Positions 38,040-43,207 of a stretch of 43,207 bases of DNA are shown piece after piece. Each line of letters begins with the position of its first letter. The first letter of the stretch is position 1. The notes beneath the pieces were generated by a model. It saw nothing but the letters and a program-made list of their open reading frames with translations. It was not told the DNA's origin and did no database searches. The position numbers were made by a program, and so were the translations under genes. The stretch comes from a virus, in IMG/VR virus record IMGVR_UViG_3300018083_000055, positions 1 to 43,207 of that record; one strand, 5' to 3'.

Positions 38040-41000
38040 CTCTTCCGATTTGATTTGCGCCCTGTGATAAAACGAATTGTAAATCTGTTCCTCTTACCGT
38101 AGCAACTAAAGACGGAGCCGATCTTCCGCCACCAATGCCACCAATGAAACCAGGAGCCGCCGATAACCCGCCCCTTCCAGGTATCTGAAAAGGGAAACCC
38201 CCACCCGCAGCAAGACCCGGAAATATAAAACTTGTAACCGCTTTTAAAATCAACATTTGTGCAATCGCTTTAATCGTTCCTATGATTAGTTGTTTCAAAG
38301 CCTCACCTAAAGCCTTAAAAACATTCTTACCTTCTAAAGCAGCATCAAAAGCCGCATTAAAAGCCCCTACTAATCCCTGACCAATTGATTGATTTAATGT
38401 GTTAGCTATTTCTAACATACCCTGAAGGGTTTTAGATGCTTCCTGTATGCCTTTGTTAATGTTTGAAAAATCTATCTTATTAAACTCTTTAAATCCTAAG
38501 TCCCCGAAGATTGAAAAGCCCTGTCTTAGTTTTAATTTTTCTTCTATCTTATCAAGACTTCCTTTCGCTAAAGTAATGTCAGGAGTTACAGTAACGGGTA
38601 TTTCTCTTTGTGCCGCTACATCTTTAAAGAAGTCATCAATTACCGATTGCGCCAAAGGAATTGATTCTGGAAGAAACTCAATGTCTGCTAAAACAGGAAG
38701 TTTTATTTTTAAGTTTCCTTTTGCAAAATCATCAAGTAACTGCTTTGCATCTTTTAAAACAGCACCCTTATTTTTAAAGAAAGTAATTTCTAAATCAGGA
38801 ACTACAAAGGCAACCTCTAATTCTTTTCTTAAAAGTTTTGCCCTTTCGATTATATCATCTGTGGCATCCTTTATACCCTTTGTGTCAATGGTAGGAGATT
38901 TGAATTTCAATGATTCTAATATTGCATTTTTTACCTGTTCCTGCAATACGTCATACTGTGAACCCAATTGAAACACTAGAGCTGTCTGGTCAGCTATTTG
39001 TTTTTTTAAATCTCTTTTTGTTTTAATCTCCTGTTCTGATGCCCGCTGGTTTGCATCAGTAGCCCTTAATGCAATTCCAAATTGTCTATCATAGCTATCG
39101 TTTAATGCCTTCAATATACCGCCCTGTATTGCAAGCTCCTTACTAACCGCTCCTATATCATCTAAAAAAGCCTTTTGTACTGCATTAGCAGTTAACGCAG
39201 CGGTATAATTTTCTACTGCTATTTGTAAAGCCCCTAATTTGCTGGCTTCAAGTGTTAAGTCCCCGAAATAAGCCTGATTTATACTTTTTAATTCCTCTAA
39301 AGCCCTATTCCTTTCTTTGTACGAAAGTGAAACATCTTTCACCGCAGATGCAAGAACTTGAACCCTAAGAATCTCATCTTGTGTGCCACCTATTGCGCCA
39401 AACTTTATATCTGGAACCGATCTTATTAAATCGTTAATCCTTTTTATTTTTTCTGCTGTTTCATCTGCCTTCTTACCGGCTCCATCCAAACCCCTTGTCC
39501 ATGCTGAAAAACCTAATTGTGAAAATTGTAAAATAGCAGTAACCGCAGACAAAGCAAGTCCTAATCCGCCCGCACCAATTAACGACGATCCTAAAAGTTT
39601 TAAAGCCCTTCCTGAAGATCCCGCCTCTGCCCTCAATCTCTGGAATGATTCTAATAATGGATTTAAGTTATTTGCTATACCAATAAATCCAAAACTCGAA
39701 TCCTGCGCTACCCTACCTAAATTAGTTAAAGCAAACGTTGCACTATTAGAAGATTTTGAAAACTGATTAAAAGCCGATCCACTCAATGAACCCTTTAAGG
39801 TGACAAGGGCTTGATTTAATCTTGCTACATCTTTCGGATCGGTTGCTTTCTTTAACGCTACCTGAAGTTGTAAAAGCTCTTTCTCTATTTGGTCAACAGT
39901 TCTAACTACTTCCGTCCCGTTAACGTTTATTAAAATATCCTTTCCCTTTAGGTTGTTGACTATCTGAAGTAAGTTGTTTATTTCAACTTCGGCAGCCTTA
40001 GTGCTTAGATTTAATTCTACCGCCTTTGTAAACGGAGCGGTTAAACTCTGAAGTTTAGTAGTGTCTAAAGGGGACACCACAGGAGTAAATTCGACCTTTA
40101 AGTTTTTAAACTTTGTTTCTAGTTGTTCAATCGAAGCTAGGGCCTGTGAATTATTCGCCTTTAAGAAAACCTCACTACTCTTGATTTTTTCTATATCTGC
40201 TAAAACCGTATCAATAGCGGCAAGAGCCTGAGCCGGATTAGCTTTAATATCAATCGCCGCTAACGTCTGAAACTTACTCCTAATGTCATTTATCGTTCCT
40301 TCAATATCGGCATCAACAGTTATTTCAATATCACTTTTAATGCCTAATAACTTGCTCTGGATTTCATTGATAGAGCTTAACGCCTCTGAATTGTCAGCAT
40401 CCAAAAGGATCTCACTTGACTTTATCGCACCAATGGCATTTAAGATTCTATTAATAGCCGTTAAAGCCCCCGAAGGATCGGCTTTTATATCCAACTCACC
40501 TAATGCTGTAAACTTTGTTCTAACGTCCTGTATAGCCTGGTTAATCCTTGTAGAATCAAAACTTAGTTCAATATCACCCCGAACCGATTCCAGAGAGCTT
40601 TCTACTTGTTTGATCTTTCCTAGTGCAGCCGAATTATCAACATCTAATAAAACATCAGTAGTTTTTAATTTAGCTAACTGACCAAGTATCTGATTGATCT
40701 CACTTGTAGCACCCTGAATATCGGGGAAGGTTAACGTACCTAAATCAATAGCCGAAATCCTTTGAGCAATAGAATCAATTTGAGCCTTAACCTCTGCATC
40801 ATTTATGTCAACATCTATAAGAACATCTTTTACTCCCGATAATTGAGAAGTGATTTTTGTAAGTTCTGTTAAGGCTTTTTGAGAATCAACCTTTACTTCT
40901 AAAGTTGAAAACTTACCACGAATAGAATCTATTTCTGAAACCAGCTTACTAAAATCTAAAGTCGAAATACCCTTGACCTTATTCTCAAAGCTGGTTAAAT

Positions 41001-41079
41001 CCTTTAAAGCCTCATTGATCGCCCTATCAAGTTCGCTTACATCACCCGTAAACCTTATATTGAGTAATTGATCTGCCAT
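38032..41079 (-). CDS. Tape measure protein, 1015 aa
   Basis: The N-terminal third is alpha-helical, with an approximately 80-residue tandem repeat ('SSEILLDADNSEALSSINEIQSK', 'IDIKANPAQALAAIDTVLAD' and similar units; at least three copies). The middle has hydrophobic segments ('SLIGAGGLGLALSAVTAIL'). The C-terminus 'LKQLIIGTIKAIAQMLILKAVTSF', then Gly-rich, is typical of tape measures in Bacteroidetes phages. It sets tail length and probably helps DNA entry. Tail length predicted by the common 0.15 nm per residue rule is near 150 nm. Its ATG overlaps the chaperone stop (TAATG). Confidence 0.9.
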   Translation of the reverse strand: MADQLLNIRFTGDVSELDRAINEALKDLTSFENKVKGISTLDFSKLVSEIDSIRGKFSTLEVKVDSQKALTELTKITSQLSGVKDVLIDVDINDAEVKAQIDSIAQRISAIDLGTLTFPDIQGATSEINQILGQLAKLKTTDVLLDVDNSAALGKIKQVESSLESVRGDIELSFDSTRINQAIQDVRTKFTALGELDIKADPSGALTAINRILNAIGAIKSSEILLDADNSEALSSINEIQSKLLGIKSDIEITVDADIEGTINDIRSKFQTLAAIDIKANPAQALAAIDTVLADIEKIKSSEVFLKANNSQALASIEQLETKFKNLKVEFTPVVSPLDTTKLQSLTAPFTKAVELNLSTKAAEVEINNLLQIVNNLKGKDILINVNGTEVVRTVDQIEKELLQLQVALKKATDPKDVARLNQALVTLKGSLSGSAFNQFSKSSNSATFALTNLGRVAQDSSFGFIGIANNLNPLLESFQRLRAEAGSSGRALKLLGSSLIGAGGLGLALSAVTAILQFSQLGFSAWTRGLDGAGKKADETAEKIKRINDLIRSVPDIKFGAIGGTQDEILRVQVLASAVKDVSLSYKERNRALEELKSINQAYFGDLTLEASKLGALQIAVENYTAALTANAVQKAFLDDIGAVSKELAIQGGILKALNDSYDRQFGIALRATDANQRASEQEIKTKRDLKKQIADQTALVFQLGSQYDVLQEQVKNAILESLKFKSPTIDTKGIKDATDDIIERAKLLRKELEVAFVVPDLEITFFKNKGAVLKDAKQLLDDFAKGNLKIKLPVLADIEFLPESIPLAQSVIDDFFKDVAAQREIPVTVTPDITLAKGSLDKIEEKLKLRQGFSIFGDLGFKEFNKIDFSNINKGIQEASKTLQGMLEIANTLNQSIGQGLVGAFNAAFDAALEGKNVFKALGEALKQLIIGTIKAIAQMLILKAVTSFIFPGLAAGGGFPFQIPGRGGLSAAPGFIGGIGGGRSAPSLVATVRGTDLQFVLSQGANQIGRVG

Positions 41080-41773
41080 TAAACGTTAATTCCTAAATTT
41101 CTATAATACTCCAAATCTTTTTCAGCTATCATACCCCTTACTTTAATTTCCTTTTCAGCGTTCAACTTCCTTTCTTCCGGCGAAGGATCAAACCAAAGCG
41201 GCATCCAATCTTCCATCTGCGGCATCTCTTCCTGTTTACCAAAAAACGCTAACGGCACTCTTGCAATTTCATACGCAATAAGTCTCGTGTGATTCGCTTT
41301 TTGTTTTCTTCTATTCTCATACCCATCAAGAAAAGAAACCATTTCAAAAATAGCCGTCCTCATTACCTCATTTGGTAACATCCCCGCTTCGCCGCATATT
41401 TCAAATATATCCTGCCACTTTAAGCTATCGCCTCCGCTGTCTTTTTTTTTGACATATAGCCATCAGTGTAATGACCGATCAACTTCTGAAAATCTTCACT
41501 ATCAAAACCGCCCATTTCTTCAACCCATTGCAATACGTCAAAGTCTGTGTAGTCTCCAACCGCCGCAAACTTGACAAGCTGCAATAAATTATCTAACCAC
41601 TCAATACCATTTACGCCACTTGATTCAAGTAGTTTAATAGTATCGGTGAAACCAAGACCGCCTTTATATAAAGACAGTCTTTTTAGTGATGCGGTATTAA
41701 ATTGGCCTCTAATAATAGAGCCGTCTTTCAGTGTGATCTCAAAGCCACCTGAAGGAAGTAATTGTAAACTCAT
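41079..41773 (-). CDS. Tail-assembly chaperone G-T fusion by programmed -1 frameshift
   Basis: The upstream frame starts at 41773 and reaches an A9-G run. Slipping back one base at A-AAA-AAG continues through 'DSGGDSLKWQDIFEICGEAG' directly into the frame of the next protein (MLPNEVMRT...), with no stop, giving about 231 residues. Siphophages use this frameshift to make a small amount of G-T, which chaperones the tape measure. The gene lies between tube and tape measure as expected. The downstream domain is acidic and helical. Confidence 0.75.
41420..41773 (-). CDS. Tail-assembly chaperone G-like protein, 117 aa (0-frame product)
   Basis: The unshifted frame reads MSLQLLPSGGFEITLKDGSI, 'LSLYKGGLGFTDTIKLLESSG', 'DFDVLQWVEEMGGFDSEDFQKLIGHYTDGYMSKKKTAEAIA', ending at a TAA just after the slippery site. 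The acidic helical C-terminal part matches small G-type chaperones. In lambda-type phages the unshifted form is the abundant one. See the fusion entry. Confidence 0.8.
   Translation of the reverse strand: MSLQLLPSGGFEITLKDGSIIRGQFNTASLKRLSLYKGGLGFTDTIKLLESSGVNGIEWLDNLLQLVKFAAVGDYTDFDVLQWVEEMGGFDSEDFQKLIGHYTDGYMSKKKTAEAIA
41441..41450 (-). promoter_or_regulatory. Slippery A9-G frameshift site
   Basis: On the minus strand, nine A then G (TCA AAA AAA AAG) contain the classical heptamer A-AAA-AAG used for -1 slippage in bacteria. The 0-frame ends 21 bases later, and the -1 frame stays open for 120 codons. Mutation or sequencing of this run would change the predicted product. Confidence 0.75.
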
Positions 41774-41774
41774 A

Positions 41775-42200
41775 TTACGCTCCTATTGTTATAGCTCCCT
41801 GTCCACTAAACGTAGCCTGGAAATTCATTGCTGCGCCTTGTGCTACTTGATTTGTCAAAGTTGTGATATACGCCTGACCAGTATGTAAAAGGTCTGTACC
41901 CGCTGAATCAGGATAGTTAAACCTTACATAAAGTAAAGTTTGAGCAGCCCACCACTTAGAAATTTGCTCATAACTTTCCTGTGTACCTATGTTCGGAGTT
42001 GTGTTTACAATGGCATCAATATCGAAAGTCCATTGATTAGAACCCAGACCAATAATAGGACCGCAATCAGAATCTTCGGTATTTACCGGAGTAGTACCAT
42101 TGAAGGTTACTGATTTTTTACATACGATCATTTTCCAACTAGACCCGTCCGTAGAAACATAGAACGGAACCTGCGAACTCTGTAAAGCTGTTACACTCAT
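41775..42200 (-). CDS. Major tail (tube) protein
   Basis: This 141-residue protein starts SVTALQSSQVPFYVSTDGSS, then 'CKKSVTFNGTTPVNTEDSDCGPIIGLGSNQWTFDIDAIVN' and 'LLYVRFNYPDSAGTDLLHTGQAYITTLTNQVAQGAAMNFQATFSGQG'. This matches the tube-fold order of siphophage major tail proteins, which stack as hexameric rings around the tape measure. It lies directly before the chaperone. Expected to be the second most abundant virion protein. Confidence 0.8.
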   Translation of the reverse strand: MSVTALQSSQVPFYVSTDGSSWKMIVCKKSVTFNGTTPVNTEDSDCGPIIGLGSNQWTFDIDAIVNTTPNIGTQESYEQISKWWAAQTLLYVRFNYPDSAGTDLLHTGQAYITTLTNQVAQGAAMNFQATFSGQGAITIGA

Positions 42201-42212
42201 TTTGTTTAAATT

Positions 42213-42656
42213 TTAAATTGTTTGTGTTATTAAATGTTCCCATCGAACTATTTTTTGATAATATTTATATTGCCCGTCATCCTCTGTTAGATAACTTTCT
42301 GACTGAGGACTGACACATAAAAACTGAAACCCTGAAGCATCTGTTAATCCATCGTTATTAGCAGAAGTGATTACTAATTCCTTAATCTGCTCGTCTATGC
42401 TTTCTACTATGTCATCTTTGATCCCTGTTTGACCCGAAAACCTTGCTGTAATATGTGTTATAATAATCGGTCTGGTAAAATGTGCATCTGCTGTGCTTTC
42501 GTTTGTCGAACTCTCCGCCCTGATAACTACATAAAAAGTACCCGGATTGCCGTCTGCGTCCTCACGAAATACTTTAACCTGATTTCCTGAAATGGTTATC
42601 TGCCCATCAAGTTTAGTAAACCAAGCAGTCTTTAATCTTCCAATCGGGTTCTTCAT
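42213..42656 (-). CDS. Tail completion/minor virion protein, 147 aa
   Basis: This basic-then-beta protein starts MKNPIGRLKTAWFTKLDGQI. It has 'FYVVIRAESSTNESTADAHFTRPIIITHITARFSGQTG', 'DIVESIDEQIKELVITSAN' and a C-terminal 'YQKIVRWEHLITQTI'. The layout is close to DUF3168-like tail-completion proteins found between gp10-like and tube genes. Family assignment is by position and pattern; ATGA-coupled upstream. Confidence 0.6.
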   Translation of the reverse strand: MKNPIGRLKTAWFTKLDGQITISGNQVKVFREDADGNPGTFYVVIRAESSTNESTADAHFTRPIIITHITARFSGQTGIKDDIVESIDEQIKELVITSANNDGLTDASGFQFLCVSPQSESYLTEDDGQYKYYQKIVRWEHLITQTI

Positions 42657-43207
42657 AACAGTTGATCTATCTTTTGATTTATCCTTGCCATCATTTTAGG
42701 AATTACTATTCCTTGTTGCTTGAAAAAATACGGATGAGCCTTTACACCATTTTTTAAAATACTCATAATTATCGGCCATGCTGCTGCGTAATCTTCGGCA
42801 AGTTGATCTACTTTACTTCCTGCCCTTCGCCTTGATTTAATATTATACCTTCCCGCAATACCTTTCCTTTTTACCCAATTAACTATCGCTCTAACCATGT
42901 CCTTAAAAGTTCCCTCACCTTTCCCCCTGAACCTTGCCGCCACCGCTTCGGCCCCTGGTACTGGTCTATAATTTCCTTTTGTTCCAAATTCCATATAAGC
43001 GGCCGCAGCACTTTGAGAAAATATATCATAATCAGCCGATCCTAATCTTTTATAAGCAATGTGATTTTTTAAGAAAGCCTGATCAACCGGGGCATCTTGC
43101 TGCGCTCTTATTACAAACTCCCTGGCACCCTCCTCCATTTCAGCGTCCGCAATATCTTGCACGTGCGAAGGCAGCTCTTTAAAGAGTGTTTTTAAAGCCC
43201 CAAAGCC
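42653..43207 (-). CDS. HK97-gp10-like tail completion protein, cut by window end
   Basis: This frame has 'QDIADAEMEEGAREFVIRAQQDAPVDQAFLKNHIAYK' (helix, then the loop typical of gp10-like proteins), 'AAAYMEFGTKGNYRPVPGAEAVAARF' (the 'yvefGT' motif), and 'HPYFFKQQGIVIPKMMARI' near the C-terminus, all hallmarks of HK97 gp10-family proteins. An apparent GTG start at 43162 is internal: the frame is open to 43207 and continues in frame at position 1, where a GTG at 27 starts it. Confidence 0.8.
   Translation of the reverse strand, partial: GFGALKTLFKELPSHVQDIADAEMEEGAREFVIRAQQDAPVDQAFLKNHIAYKRLGSADYDIFSQSAAAAYMEFGTKGNYRPVPGAEAVAARFRGKGEGTFKDMVRAIVNWVKRKGIAGRYNIKSRRRAGSKVDQLAEDYAAAWPIIMSILKNGVKAHPYFFKQQGIVIPKMMARINQKIDQLL

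Noticed and set aside
38447-40681. Several plus-strand frames of 127-174 codons opposite the tape measure
   Set aside because: They are antisense shadows of a clear tape measure gene. Their translations are low-complexity Ser/Leu/Ile and have no start context.
43150-43162. Second parS-like site at CACGTG near 43160
   Set aside because: The flanks (TTGCACGTGCGAA) do not match the parS arms, and the site is inside the gp10-like coding frame.
1-43207. Temperate phage with integration module
   Set aside because: No integrase, excisionase, CI-like repressor or att core was recognised. The only small regulator is an RHH protein, which is not enough.
1-43207. tRNA genes
   Set aside because: No cloverleaf with a GTTCGAATC-type T arm was found in the noncoding gaps; the one similar string near 424 is inside a coding region. 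A dedicated scan was not possible.

Overview
The window looks like the complete, circularly permuted genome of a tailed phage (siphovirus type, HK97-fold head, long non-contractile tail) that infects a Bacteroidetes/Flavobacteria-like host. The host call rests on four things. The DNA is A+T-rich. Lipoproteins and secreted proteins have Bacteroidetes-style signal peptides (mature N-termini C-N/C-S or AQ/GQ). One promoter matches the Bacteroidetes consensus exactly (TTTG-N19-TAnnTTTG, + strand, 23539-23569). The proteins also resemble families usual in phages of that phylum. Permutation is supported by the ends: an HK97-gp10-like gene starts at a GTG at position 27 (minus strand), runs off position 1 and continues in frame from 43207 down to 42653.

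Layout, read on the minus strand. (1) 15906 to 1, then across the junction to 26709, is one long late block. It runs terminase small and large subunits, portal, SPP1-gp7-like protein, prohead protease, HK97-type capsid, and a tightly overlapped cassette of four glycosyltransferases and three methyltransferases (9693-4597). Then come head-decoration-like proteins, including a protein of about nineteen 22-residue repeats, head-tail connectors, tail completion proteins, tail tube, tail-assembly chaperone with a -1 frameshift, a 1015-aa tape measure, distal tail proteins, and a fibre followed by a run of exported proteins and lipoproteins. Last are spanin-like, holin-like and M15 endolysin lysis genes. 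(2) 23469 to 16041 is the minus-strand early/replication block: ribbon-helix-helix protein, ERF annealing protein, NinG-like nuclease, lipoprotein, HNH-AP2 homing endonuclease, PAPS-reductase-like protein, GNAT-like protein and a DUF1376-like replication protein. It ends at a terminator at 15992-16023. (3) 23601 to 26688 is a divergent plus-strand block of small genes, including a DPPY-type DNA methyltransferase.

Most genes overlap as ATGA or TAATG, so translational coupling was used to choose many starts and exposed several genes shorter than 60 residues. No integrase, repressor, tRNA, CRISPR array or transposase was recognised.

Most interesting points: the glycan/methyl cassette inside the capsid operon; a near-perfect bacterial parS site between the early terminator and the terminase genes; a 43-bp exact inverted repeat bracketing the early region (16969-17011 and 25331-25373); a recurring noncoding hairpin with a GTTTCTAC apex in three places; an operator-overlapped promoter with a structured leader before the replication gene; and three classes of spanin-like protein together.
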